A stretch of DNA of 64,000 nt, taken from positions 48,135 to 112,134 of the forward strand of contig NZ_CAAAID010000009.1 of the NCBI RefSeq assembly GCF_900639915.1, written 5' to 3'. The notes below the pieces were generated by a model that saw only the letters and a list, made by a program, of their open reading frames with translations, searched no databases and was not told the origin of the DNA. Source of the DNA: Legionella nagasakiensis. Lineage in GTDB: Bacteria; Pseudomonadota; Gammaproteobacteria; Legionellales; Legionellaceae. The position numbers and the translations under genes are program-made. Of this stretch, positions 38,307 to 47,947 are shown in pieces (positions within the stretch are counted from its first letter, which is position 1; every line of letters begins with the position of its first letter).

Positions 38307-41300
38307 ATGCATCTTAAGCAATTAAAAATGGCCGGATTTAAGTCGTTTGTTGAGCCTACGATTATCCCATTTCCTAGTCAGTTGGTTGCCGTTGTTGGAC
38401 CTAATGGTTGTGGTAAGTCAAATATAATTGATGCAGTGCGCTGGGTTATGGGGGAGAGTTCGGCGAAAAATCTTCGTGGTGAATCAATGACAGATGTGAT
38501 TTTTAATGGCTCTTCTCATCGCAAGCCAGTAGGACAGGCATCGGTTGAATTGATTTTTGATAATAGTTTGGGTCGTCTGACAGGACAATATGCCAGTTAT
38601 CAGGAAATTGCAGTTAAACGTCTGGTGACGCGTGATGGCGACTCTTTTTATTATCTGAATAGCAGTCGTTGTCGCCGTAAGGATATTCAAGATGTTTTTT
38701 TGGGCACAGGCGCGGGAGCTCGCGGCTATGCCATTATTGGTCAAGATATGATTACGCGATTAATCGAAGCCCGTCCCGAAGAATTAAGAGTTTACTTGGA
38801 AGAAGCCGCTGGTATATCCAAATACAAAGAACGCCGGCGAGAAACTCTTCAACGCATCCGTTTTACTCGTGAAAATCTGGGGCGTGTCGAAGACATTCGT
38901 GCAGAGTTAGGTAAACAGCTTGCTCGCTTGGAGCGCCAGGCAAAAGCAGCGGAACGTTTTAAGGCATTGAAAGAAAAAGAGCGCTTGTTTAAGGCTGAAG
39001 TTCTTGCAATGAAGTGGCGTTCCTTAAGTCATGAGCAAGCGCAGATGCAGAAAGACATTAATCAACTTACCCTGCAATTTGAGGAATATCAGAGCAAATA
39101 CAGTGGATTAAAGAAAGAAGAGCTGCTCACCCAGGAAAAACTGCATGAGGCAAATCATGATTTACAGCAAATACAGATGCAAGTATATCAGTTGAACCAT
39201 GAAATTGCCCGCCTTGAAGAATTCATACAGCAAAAACAGCGTGATAAACAACGATTATTTGAAGAAAAGCAACAAATACACTCTGACTTGCAGCTGGCTA
39301 TAAATCAACAAAAGCAAGGTAAAGAAACCCTTCAAACCGATTCCGAGTCATTGCATCTCTTGGAAACGCAATTACAGACTTTGCAAGCAGCGTTTGCTGT
39401 AAGTCAAAATGCATTAAAGGAATGGCAGAAACAAGAGGAGCACTGGCGTTCTCAATGGCAACAGGCGAGAGTAGAACAGGTTACTGTTCAACAGAAAATG
39501 GAAATTGAGAAGGTTCGCTTGCAGCACATAGAGCAACGTCGGCAACAAGCGTTATTGCGTCTGGAAAAAATAAAAAATGAACTTTCTTTTTTTGATATTG
39601 ATGCGTTGAAAAACAAGCTTTTGACAAAAGAGGCAAAACAAGCGCACTTGCTTAAAGAACAACAAGAAATTATTGAAGCGCATCAAAAAGCAATCAATGA
39701 AAGTACCGTCTTGCGACAGCAAATTATTACAACGGAGCAACAACTTCGTCAGACAGCAAGTCAAGTGCAGTCTTTGAGCACGGAGCATGCAGCATTGCTG
39801 GCGGCACAAAATTCCGCGTTAAAAACGATGAACGAATCGCTTGAACGCCCACAATGGAAAAATGCGCCACGTCTTGTTGAGGTAATGAAAGTTAGTGACA
39901 CCTGGTTGCCCGCTTGCGAATTGGTGTTAGGGGATGGGTTGCATGCGGTTTTGCTTGATTCAGTTGCTTCCATACAAAATGTCTTGCCCGATTTGCGAGG
40001 TACTGCATCCATATTTGTTACTTTAGCTGAGAAGAATAAAAAAAGAACCGTCTATCCGCGATTGGCTGATATGATTGAAGGTTCGATTCCTTGTTGGCAT
40101 AGCATGCTCGAGCACGTGTTTGCGGCAGACACCTTAGATGAAGCTCTGCAGTGGTTACCTTCGTTAAATGCCAATCAATCAATAGTAACCGCCGATGGTT
40201 ATTGGCTTGGACTTGGATGGGTAAGAACCACGAATTGTTCGAGAGAAAATAAGGATGGCTTGCTAAGGAGAAAACAATTACTTGGTGAATTAAGTCACGC
40301 ATTAATCAATACGCAGTCGGATTTAAAGCAACTGCAAGATAAACAAGATGCAATGCATGTCCAATTAAACGAGACTCAAAAAACAGAAGAAGATTTAAGT
40401 CGGCTTTTATCTGAAAAAAGAAATGAATTACGGTTTGGCGATACTGAAATTCATAAACATCAACAATCTATGGAGCAAGCATTAATTCGAACCACGATGC
40501 TCACTGAAGAAATTGAAGAATTGGAGCATCTCATTGCAACATTGGCTGAGGAATGGCTTCAATCTGACGGTGAGTGGCAAACTGCAAGTCAGAGTTGTAA
40601 GCATTGTGAACAGCAGCAAAAACAACTAGACCTAGAAAAAAAAGAATGGGAAAACGGCCTTTTCAAATGTTGGCAAGAAGTAGAAAAAATAAAAGCTTCC
40701 TTGCGTGAGGTGGAAATGCAATGTGAGAAGAAAAAACTAAAAATACAGCAAACTCATGAAAATTTGCAGCGGGAAACTCAGCGCATTAGCACGTTGCAAG
40801 AGCGGTTAGACATAGTATCTGTTCGCGGCCTGGAAATGGATTCTTCCAACGATGATCATAAATCATCTCTCGAGCAAGCAATCATTCAGCATAATGAATG
40901 CAATACACAATTAATGGTGTGTCGGCAGCAAGTAGAAGAATTACAAGCCAAAAGCAATCATCTGGTTCAAGATAGTAAGAGTCTGGAGCAGCAGATCAAG
41001 AGCATTCAAGAAATCATGCAGCAGCAGCATATAAAAGCGCAAGGATTCAGTATCCGCACGAGTAGCATCTTGGAGTCATTAGCTGAATTGAATATGGATG
41101 CTGAGTGCCTATTAAATAATGTGCCATCTGGATTAACCTCTGAGGAGCGCGAAAAGGAATTATTGTATGTCAGTGAGCAACTTAATCGTTTAGGCGCCGT
41201 CAATCTTATTGCAATTGATGAATATAAAACAGAATTGCAGCGCAAACAGTACCTGGATGAACAACATCAAGATTTGGTGGATGCGTTGACAACACTTGAA

Positions 41301-41804
41301 TTGGCAATTGCTAAAATGGATAAAGACACGCAACAACGTCTTCAGGAAACCTTTGAGCAGATTAATGCATCATTTCAATCGCTTTTCCCGCGACTTTTTG
41401 GTGGTGGGCGTGCCATATTGCAATGGACATGCGATAATCTCCTGGAGGCGGGCATTTTAATCATGGCGCAGCCTCCGGGTAAACGTAATAGTACAATTCA
41501 TATGCTGTCTGGGGGTGAAAAGGCAATGACGGCGGTGGCACTAATATTCGCTATTTTTCAATTGAATCCAGCGCCATTTTGCATGCTTGACGAAGTGGAT
41601 GCGCCGTTGGATGATGTGAATGTAAGACGCTTTTGTGAGTTGGTAAAAGAAATGTCTCAATGGGTTCAGTTTTTATTTATTACACATAATAAAAACACGA
41701 TGGAACTGGCTGATCATTTGATTGGAGTGACGATGCGTGAGCCAGGTGTATCACGAATCGTTTCGGTGGATGTAGAACAAGCCTTGTTTATGAATAGGAG
41801 TTAA
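38307..41804 (+). CDS. smc: Chromosome segregation protein SMC
   Basis: An 1165-residue SMC ATPase that organises and condenses chromosomal DNA. Walker A is GPNGCGKS (31-38). Long coiled coils (about 165-500 and 660-1000) flank a hinge near 505-630. The C-terminal signature LSGGEKAMTAVALIFAI and Walker B FCMLDEVDAPLDD complete the ATPase head. Length fits the family. Its stop overlaps the zipA start, a common order in gammaproteobacteria. No scpA or scpB genes lie in the window. Confidence 0.97.
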   Translation: MHLKQLKMAGFKSFVEPTIIPFPSQLVAVVGPNGCGKSNIIDAVRWVMGESSAKNLRGESMTDVIFNGSSHRKPVGQASVELIFDNSLGRLTGQYASYQEIAVKRLVTRDGDSFYYLNSSRCRRKDIQDVFLGTGAGARGYAIIGQDMITRLIEARPEELRVYLEEAAGISKYKERRRETLQRIRFTRENLGRVEDIRAELGKQLARLERQAKAAERFKALKEKERLFKAEVLAMKWRSLSHEQAQMQKDINQLTLQFEEYQSKYSGLKKEELLTQEKLHEANHDLQQIQMQVYQLNHEIARLEEFIQQKQRDKQRLFEEKQQIHSDLQLAINQQKQGKETLQTDSESLHLLETQLQTLQAAFAVSQNALKEWQKQEEHWRSQWQQARVEQVTVQQKMEIEKVRLQHIEQRRQQALLRLEKIKNELSFFDIDALKNKLLTKEAKQAHLLKEQQEIIEAHQKAINESTVLRQQIITTEQQLRQTASQVQSLSTEHAALLAAQNSALKTMNESLERPQWKNAPRLVEVMKVSDTWLPACELVLGDGLHAVLLDSVASIQNVLPDLRGTASIFVTLAEKNKKRTVYPRLADMIEGSIPCWHSMLEHVFAADTLDEALQWLPSLNANQSIVTADGYWLGLGWVRTTNCSRENKDGLLRRKQLLGELSHALINTQSDLKQLQDKQDAMHVQLNETQKTEEDLSRLLSEKRNELRFGDTEIHKHQQSMEQALIRTTMLTEEIEELEHLIATLAEEWLQSDGEWQTASQSCKHCEQQQKQLDLEKKEWENGLFKCWQEVEKIKASLREVEMQCEKKKLKIQQTHENLQRETQRISTLQERLDIVSVRGLEMDSSNDDHKSSLEQAIIQHNECNTQLMVCRQQVEELQAKSNHLVQDSKSLEQQIKSIQEIMQQQHIKAQGFSIRTSSILESLAELNMDAECLLNNVPSGLTSEEREKELLYVSEQLNRLGAVNLIAIDEYKTELQRKQYLDEQHQDLVDALTTLELAIAKMDKDTQQRLQETFEQINASFQSLFPRLFGGGRAILQWTCDNLLEAGILIMAQPPGKRNSTIHMLSGGEKAMTAVALIFAIFQLNPAPFCMLDEVDAPLDDVNVRRFCELVKEMSQWVQFLFITHNKNTMELADHLIGVTMREPGVSRIVSVDVEQALFMNRS

Positions 41805-41806
41805 TG

Positions 41807-42496
41807 ATGCAGGCAAACTGGAGCTTAATTCTCAATGTCCTGTTACTGATTGGAGTATTTTTTGCAATTGCTCGCATGATGAAAGCAAGGCGTATTAATT
41901 CAAAGGCTATCTATCGACAACCCTCAATGGGGCAATTGGACAATGACAAACCAGATGACATTATTGCAGTACGCAGAGTAATCCGTGAAGAAACTGCTAA
42001 AGCATCAGATGCTAAATCAGTCGATGTCCTTCAGAAAACAGCATCATCTGATGTCACTGATGTTCCTTCATCTATGATGATGTTTTTATTGGCCAAGGAA
42101 AATCGACAGCTGGCCGGTTATGAACTCTTACAAACGATTCTTTCTGCAGGGTTGCGTTTTGGTGAAGGTCATCTGTTTCACCGCCATCAATATCCGAATG
42201 GTCAGGGGCCAGTCTTGTGCAGTCTCGCTGCTGCCACTAAAAGTGGGGTTTTTGATTTACAGAATATAGGAGCATTTAGTGTGCGAGGGCTTTGTATCTT
42301 TATGCAGGTTTCAGGTAATCCAACGATTGATGGCGAACGATTTGCCGTCATGTTTGACACAGCAAAGCAATTGAGTGAAGGATTAGATACCCATTTACTT
42401 GACGATAAAAGGCGGCCTCTTTCAGATGCCAGTCTTCAATGTTATTACCGCGATTTAAATCTTGGTGAGGAATGTGAAAAAACCGCTTTGGCTTAA
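41807..42496 (+). CDS. zipA: Cell division protein ZipA
   Basis: A 229-residue division protein with one N-terminal membrane helix (about 5-25, LILNVLLLIGVFFAIARMM), a variable charged linker, and a C-terminal FtsZ-binding domain from about 90: MMMFLLAKENRQLAGYELLQTILSAGLRFGEGHLFHRH and LCSLAAATKSGVFDLQNIGAFSVRGLCIFMQ. ZipA ties FtsZ to the inner membrane. AGGAG is 6 nt before the second of two adjacent ATGs, which is used here. In E. coli ligA follows; here a yggU gene does. Confidence 0.88.
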   Translation: MQANWSLILNVLLLIGVFFAIARMMKARRINSKAIYRQPSMGQLDNDKPDDIIAVRRVIREETAKASDAKSVDVLQKTASSDVTDVPSSMMMFLLAKENRQLAGYELLQTILSAGLRFGEGHLFHRHQYPNGQGPVLCSLAAATKSGVFDLQNIGAFSVRGLCIFMQVSGNPTIDGERFAVMFDTAKQLSEGLDTHLLDDKRRPLSDASLQCYYRDLNLGEECEKTALA

Positions 42497-42791
42497 AGTG
42501 TACCCGTACTACGTAACCTTACAGGTTAAAGTTAAGCCTGGCAGTAAAGAAAACCAGCTAGCCATTGAATCATCAGGACATCAACTGTTGTTATCCTTGC
42601 AAGCTCCTGCTTGCGAGGGAAAAGCGAATAAAATGCTTATAAAATATTTGGCCAAATATTTGCGTGTGCAGCAGAAAGATATTTTGATCCAGTTGGGTAA
42701 GGAAAGCCGTAATAAAGTGATACGCATTTATACTGCGGGTAATCAAGAGCGAATCGTTGAATGGTTAATGGCAAATATAGCGGCAAAATAA
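42474..42791 (+). CDS. YggU/DUF167 family protein
   Basis: A 105-residue protein of the YggU (UPF0235) family. VKVKPGSKENQLAIES and LQAPACEGKANKMLIKYLAKYLRVQQKDILIQLGKESRNKVIRI are the conserved core. The cellular role is unknown. The start used is the GTG behind GAGG, inside the zipA 3' end; a TTG four codons earlier is possible. It overlaps zipA and precedes murF by about 36 nt, so it is probably in the same operon. Confidence 0.8.
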   Translation: MKKPLWLKVYPYYVTLQVKVKPGSKENQLAIESSGHQLLLSLQAPACEGKANKMLIKYLAKYLRVQQKDILIQLGKESRNKVIRIYTAGNQERIVEWLMANIAAK

Positions 42792-42827
42792 GACAGATAT
42801 TCTCCTTTAATAAGTTATAAGGTGATC

Positions 42828-44162
42828 ATGATTATGAATTTAGCTGAAATTTCATCTTTGTTGAACATTCCTTGTCATTATGATATCCATTTAAGCGGCA
42901 TAGGTATTGACAGCCGAACAGTGGAGCCTGGGCATTTATTCGTTGCAGTACGCGGCGAACGGTTCGATGGCCATGATTTTATTCGCGAAGCGGTTTTGCA
43001 GGGAGCAGCGGCTGTGCTGTGCACGAATGCCTCATCGATGGTAGATGTTCCACAACTCACGGTTGCCGATACAATACAATCGTTGGCAACGATTGCTGCC
43101 TATTATCGCCAGCAGTTTTCATGTGGTGTGGTTGCTTTGACGGGCAGTAATGGCAAGACAACGGTTAAAGAAATGATCGCGGCAATCTTACCTAAGCCTT
43201 CGCATGCTACCCCGGGAAATTTGAATAATCATATTGGCGTGCCTTTAAGCGTGTTAAAACTTCGCAACGAACACCATTATGCAGTGTTTGAATTAGGAGC
43301 GAATCATCCTGGGGAAATCGCTAAGACGGTCGTAATTGTACAACCTCATGTTACGCTGATTAATAATATAGCTCCGGCACATATTCAAGGTTTTGGTTCC
43401 ATTGAAGGAGTGGCTAAGGCAAAAGGTGAAATTCATCAAGGACTCAATGATCAAGGGGTGGCCGTTATTAACGACGATGATTCTTTTGCTCATTATTGGG
43501 ACGCGCTTTTGGTCAATAAACGTGTTTTACGTTTTTCTATGGATAAACCCGCAGCAGCAATTCATGCTCGCCAGATTGATTATGATGAGATGGAATGCGC
43601 TCGTTTTATTTTAGTCGTGCCCGATGGTGAAGTTGAGATTCAGCTAAAGGTTCCTGGTGCTCATAATGTTAAGAATGCTCTGGCGGCAGCAGCCTGTACT
43701 TATGCTCTAGGTATTGGTTTATCGGATATCGCGTCAGGTTTATGTCAATTTTCCGGCGTGTCGGGTCGCATGACTTATCGTTCTGGCAAAAATAATTCTG
43801 TCATTGTCGATGATACTTATAATGCTAATCTACGCTCTGTGATAGCAGCACTTGAGGTACTTGCAAAATATAGAGGTCGGCGTATTCTGATTCTTGGAGA
43901 TATGGGAGAATTAGGTGAGTCAACTAAGTCGCACCATGAGGAAATAGGAAGGGTAGCCCGTCGTCTTGGGATCGATGCCATTATGACTTATGGACATCAT
44001 AGTCAATACACATCGCAAATATTTGGCTCACAGGGAAGACATTATGATAGTCAAGAAACGTTGGTGGATGAGTTGTTGAATCAACTGAATTCAAATACGA
44101 TGGTTTTAGTGAAGGGTTCCCGAGCGGCTGCAATGGAAAAGGTCGTGCATCAGTTGCTTTAA
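42828..44162 (+). CDS. murF: UDP-MurNAc-tripeptide--D-Ala-D-Ala ligase
   Basis: A 444-residue Mur ligase that adds D-Ala-D-Ala to the peptidoglycan precursor. The N-terminal domain has SGIGIDSRTVEPGHLFVAVRGERFDGHDF. The ATP-binding loop is ALTGSNGKTTVKEM. FELGANHPGEI and VPGAHNVKNALAAAACTYALG are family features. The start is the ATG 5 nt after AAGG; ATG at 42834 is an alternative. In E. coli murE precedes it; here yggU does, so the dcw cluster is split at this point. Confidence 0.95.
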   Translation: MIMNLAEISSLLNIPCHYDIHLSGIGIDSRTVEPGHLFVAVRGERFDGHDFIREAVLQGAAAVLCTNASSMVDVPQLTVADTIQSLATIAAYYRQQFSCGVVALTGSNGKTTVKEMIAAILPKPSHATPGNLNNHIGVPLSVLKLRNEHHYAVFELGANHPGEIAKTVVIVQPHVTLINNIAPAHIQGFGSIEGVAKAKGEIHQGLNDQGVAVINDDDSFAHYWDALLVNKRVLRFSMDKPAAAIHARQIDYDEMECARFILVVPDGEVEIQLKVPGAHNVKNALAAAACTYALGIGLSDIASGLCQFSGVSGRMTYRSGKNNSVIVDDTYNANLRSVIAALEVLAKYRGRRILILGDMGELGESTKSHHEEIGRVARRLGIDAIMTYGHHSQYTSQIFGSQGRHYDSQETLVDELLNQLNSNTMVLVKGSRAAAMEKVVHQLL

Positions 44163-44210
44163 GCCTTACTGATAGCTCGTTCGTAGTAAATTAGAGAAGA
44201 GGTATGTTAA

Positions 44211-45296
44211 ATGCTTTATTGGATAACGCAACTATTACAAGGACAGTATCATGCGTTTCGGGTGTTTCAATATCTAACATTTCGTTCCATATTAGCAGCT
44301 TTGACGGCATTATTGGTTGGTCTTTTTTGTGGACCAATGACGATACGATGGTTGCGAGGATTGCAAATTGGTCAAATGGTTCGAGATGATGGGCCAAAAA
44401 CTCACTTGGCGAAAGCAGGAACCCCGACGATGGGAGGGGTGCTTATCTTATTGGCGATCACGGTAAGTACATTGCTTTGGGGTGATTTGCGGCAGGTCAG
44501 CCTATGGTTAGTATTATTGGTAACGCTTAGTTTCGGTCTTGTAGGATGGGTAGATGATTATCGCAAATTGGTATTGAAAAATAGTAAAGGGCTGCCAGGT
44601 CGCTGGAAATATTTCTGGCAATCGGTTATAGCGCTCATCGCAGTATTTTATCTGTATTATAGTGCTAGTATGCCTATCCATACGCAGTTAACGGTACCCT
44701 TTTTCAAAAACTGGTTAATTAGTCTTGGTCCGCTGTTTCCTATCTTTGCTTATTTTGTGGTTGTTGGCAGTAGTAATGCAGTTAATTTGACGGATGGTTT
44801 AGATGGATTGGCCATTATGCCGATTGTTATGGTGGCTGGAGCATTGGGAGTATTTGCTTATGCGGCAAGTAATTCAGTATATGCTCACTATCTTGCTATT
44901 CCTTTTGTTCCTAACACGGGGGAGCTCACTATTTTTTGTTCGGCCATCGTCGGTGCGGGTTTAGGTTTTCTTTGGTATAACACTTATCCGGCTCAAGTGT
45001 TTATGGGGGATGTTGGTTCTTTGGCATTAGGGGCTGCTCTTGGTATGGTCGCTGTTGTTATTCGGCAGGAGTTAGTGTTGTTGATCATGGGGGGGCTATT
45101 TGTCATTGAAACATTATCCGTTATTTTGCAAGTAGGATATTTTAAGTATTCCGGTGGCAAGCGATTATTTCGTATGGCTCCCTTACATCATCATTTTGAA
45201 TTGAAAGGATGGTCAGAGCCAAAAGTTATTGTACGTTTTTGGATTATGACCGTTATTTTTGTATTGTGTGGCTTAGCGACCTTAAAGCTTCGCTAA
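44211..45296 (+). CDS. mraY: Phospho-N-acetylmuramoyl-pentapeptide transferase
   Basis: A 361-residue integral membrane enzyme that forms lipid I from UDP-MurNAc-pentapeptide and undecaprenyl phosphate. About ten hydrophobic helices are present. [18 protein letters not shown] (about 60), [37 protein letters not shown] with metal-binding acidic residues and the C-terminal [16 protein letters not shown] are diagnostic. It follows murF by 48 nt and precedes murD. Confidence 0.97.
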   Translation: MLYWITQLLQGQYHAFRVFQYLTFRSILAALTALLVGLFCGPMTIRWLRGLQIGQMVRDDGPKTHLAKAGTPTMGGVLILLAITVSTLLWGDLRQVSLWLVLLVTLSFGLVGWVDDYRKLVLKNSKGLPGRWKYFWQSVIALIAVFYLYYSASMPIHTQLTVPFFKNWLISLGPLFPIFAYFVVVGSSNAVNLTDGLDGLAIMPIVMVAGALGVFAYAASNSVYAHYLAIPFVPNTGELTIFCSAIVGAGLGFLWYNTYPAQVFMGDVGSLALGAALGMVAVVIRQELVLLIMGGLFVIETLSVILQVGYFKYSGGKRLFRMAPLHHHFELKGWSEPKVIVRFWIMTVIFVLCGLATLKLR

Positions 45297-45359
45297 AGTC
45301 CACGGTGCGGGAAAATGTTGAGTGTCCCGTAATCTGCAATCGTGCATTTAGAGGTGAAT

Positions 45360-46703
45360 ATGCAATCATCGCTTCATTTAGTCGCAGGTTTAGGTAAGAC
45401 AGGTTATTCCATTGCCCGGTATTTAAGGCGCAGGAATCAGCCTTTTATTGCTTTTGATACTCGTACGAACCCCGCGGGCATAGATGAGTTTCGTAATGAA
45501 TTTCCGGGTGTTGATGTCTTTTTAGGTCAATTCCCCAAGTCATTGTATAGCCAATTGTCCGGTATTATCAGTAGTCCCGGTGTTTCACTCGATGAACCTA
45601 TTTTCCGAGATGCTTTAGAAATGGACATACCAATTTTTGGTGACATTGATTGTCTTGCTCGTGAAGTGGATGCTCCGATAATTGCCATTACTGGAACCAA
45701 TGGTAAATCAACAGTGACGACACTGGTCGGTGAAATGGCGAAAGCCTCCGGTCTATCGGTTGCGGTTGCGGGAAATATTGGCCTGCCGGTGCTGGACATA
45801 CTCGATGTTGGTGTTCGTTATGATTTGTGGGTTTTGGAGTTATCCAGCTTTCAATTAGACTTAACGCATTCTCTTGCGCCACTGGCTGCGACCATCTTGA
45901 ATGTGACTCCCGATCATTTAGATAGACATCATACTCTTGAAGCGTATGCCAAGGCAAAGCAGCGGATATACAGTAAGGCGGAAATTTTATTGTACAATCG
46001 CAAAGATCAGCAGACTGTTCCCAATGCAAGCTTGGCTGGGATTCGGAGGCTGGTCAGCTATGGGTTGGATACGCCTGAGAGGGATCATTGGGGTATCGTC
46101 AATAAAAGAGGCATCAACTACATAGCACATGGTCAAGACTGTTTATTGCCAGTGGACGCATTGCTTATCAGAGGAAAACATAATTGGTTGAATGCAATAG
46201 CCGCTTGTGCTTTGGCTGATGCAGCAGGGATTGCGCCTGTTTTTATGATAGAAGTTTTACGACGTTTTGCAGGATTGCCTCATCGCAGCCAATGGGTAAG
46301 AACAATTGATGGGGTTGACTGGGTGAATGATTCCAAGGGAACGAATGTAGGTGCTACGATATCATCCATTTCAGGAATAGGGGATTCTATCGATGGGCGA
46401 ATCGTATTGATAGCGGGTGGACAGGGAAAAGGAGCAGATTTTTCCGAATTGCGTCAACCTGTGGCAGATTATGTTCGTTCGGTGATTTTGATGGGTGAAG
46501 ACGCCCTTAAAATAGAAGAAGCATTGGCAGAGGTTGTGCCGATACACCATGCTTCCTCTTTGGATGGCGCAATTCAGATTGCTAAATCCAAGGCAGAGAA
46601 TGGTGATGTTGTGTTGCTGTCACCAGCTTGTGCCAGTTTTGATATGTTCCGTGATTTTAATCATCGTGGAGATGATTTTATTGCTATGGTAAATGCTTTG
46701 TGA
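45360..46703 (+). CDS. murD: UDP-N-acetylmuramoylalanine--D-glutamate ligase
   Basis: A 447-residue Mur ligase that adds D-Glu. VAGLGKTGYSIARYL binds the UMAM substrate; ITGTNGKSTVTTLVGEM is the ATP loop. NVTPDHLDRH and VNDSKGTNVGATISS are family blocks. The start is the ATG preceded by AGAGGTGA, giving MQSSLHLVAGLG; a GTG six codons upstream is less likely. Its stop overlaps the ftsW GTG start. Confidence 0.96.
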   Translation: MQSSLHLVAGLGKTGYSIARYLRRRNQPFIAFDTRTNPAGIDEFRNEFPGVDVFLGQFPKSLYSQLSGIISSPGVSLDEPIFRDALEMDIPIFGDIDCLAREVDAPIIAITGTNGKSTVTTLVGEMAKASGLSVAVAGNIGLPVLDILDVGVRYDLWVLELSSFQLDLTHSLAPLAATILNVTPDHLDRHHTLEAYAKAKQRIYSKAEILLYNRKDQQTVPNASLAGIRRLVSYGLDTPERDHWGIVNKRGINYIAHGQDCLLPVDALLIRGKHNWLNAIAACALADAAGIAPVFMIEVLRRFAGLPHRSQWVRTIDGVDWVNDSKGTNVGATISSISGIGDSIDGRIVLIAGGQGKGADFSELRQPVADYVRSVILMGEDALKIEEALAEVVPIHHASSLDGAIQIAKSKAENGDVVLLSPACASFDMFRDFNHRGDDFIAMVNAL

Positions 46704-47875
46704 GCACCATGCGACCCCGTCATTTAAATCAACGCGGCAAACCAACGCATAAGCCTCTTGCCCTTTATGATAAATGGCTGATCCTGGCAGTTATTGGCCT
46801 GATTATCACTGGACTTATGATGGTATCTTCAAGTTCAGTGGTGATATCGACAAAATATTATCATCAACCATTTCATTTCCTAATTCGTCAAGTGTCTTAT
46901 CTTTTTGCAGGTGTTTTGGTAGCAATTGCGATCATTCGTACTGATAGCAGTGTTTGGGAAAAATTCAGTATACCGATATTATTAGGGTGTCTATTTCTTT
47001 TGATTTTAGTCTTAATACCTAGCATAGGCCGCATGGTGAATGGCAGCCGACGTTGGCTTGCTTTTGGCCCGATTGGAATACAAGTGTCTGAGCTTGCTAA
47101 AGTGACTATTATCTTTTATTTATCAGGTTATTTAGTACGTCAACATCAGATTGTTAATCAGAATGTTATAGGATTTATAAAGCCAATGATTATTCTTGGT
47201 TTATTTTCTTTTTTATTACTTTTGGAGCCGGATTTTGGTGCGACTGTTGTTATTTGCGGTACTGTTATGGCCATGCTTTTTTTAACCGGGGTTAAATTTC
47301 GATATTATATTGGCTTGATGCTAATCGTAGGCTGTTGTCTGGTAACTCTTGCTGTATCATCTCCGTACCGCTTATTACGGTTGACTGCCTTTCTTAATCC
47401 TTGGGCCGATCAGTTTAATACTGGCTATCAATTAACTCAATCATTAATTGCCTTTGGACGTGGCGGTTGGTTTGGAGTAGGATTGGGGGATAGTGTACAA
47501 AAATTATTTTATTTACCAGAAGCGCATACAGATTTTTTGTTTGCTGTATTGGCAGAAGAGTTAGGATTGGTTGGCATCCTGCTTGTTTTAACTTTATATA
47601 GTATACTCGTTTTTAGAGGGTTTATGATAGGATTCAACGCTTATTCTCTTGAGCGGTTTTTTGCTGCTTATACAGCCTATGGTATCACATTTTGGCTGGG
47701 GTTTCAGGCTGCAATTAACATGGGCGTAAATGCTGGGTTGCTTCCTACGAAAGGGCTGACATTACCATTGATGAGCTATGGGGGAGCCAGCATGATGGTA
47801 TGTATCTGTGTTATTGCCTTATTGCTGCGGATTGATCATGAGAACCGCTGGCAGTTTTTGGGATTGCGGTCATAA
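46700..47875 (+). CDS. ftsW: Lipid II polymerase / cell division protein FtsW
   Basis: A 391-residue SEDS-family glycosyltransferase that polymerises lipid II at the septum. About ten membrane helices are present. SRRWLAFGPIGIQVSELAKVTIIFYL and the loop EAHTDFLFAVLAEELGLVGILLVL are signature segments. It begins at a GTG that overlaps the murD stop (GTGA). In most relatives murG follows; here murC follows. Confidence 0.95.
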   Translation: MSTMRPRHLNQRGKPTHKPLALYDKWLILAVIGLIITGLMMVSSSSVVISTKYYHQPFHFLIRQVSYLFAGVLVAIAIIRTDSSVWEKFSIPILLGCLFLLILVLIPSIGRMVNGSRRWLAFGPIGIQVSELAKVTIIFYLSGYLVRQHQIVNQNVIGFIKPMIILGLFSFLLLLEPDFGATVVICGTVMAMLFLTGVKFRYYIGLMLIVGCCLVTLAVSSPYRLLRLTAFLNPWADQFNTGYQLTQSLIAFGRGGWFGVGLGDSVQKLFYLPEAHTDFLFAVLAEELGLVGILLVLTLYSILVFRGFMIGFNAYSLERFFAAYTAYGITFWLGFQAAINMGVNAGLLPTKGLTLPLMSYGGASMMVCICVIALLLRIDHENRWQFLGLRS

Positions 47876-47947
47876 AACGGGTGTAATAAAGCTTGTCAAG
47901 GAACGACATTACTTGGAACTCATAGCCTTATGATTAGGGGGAATACG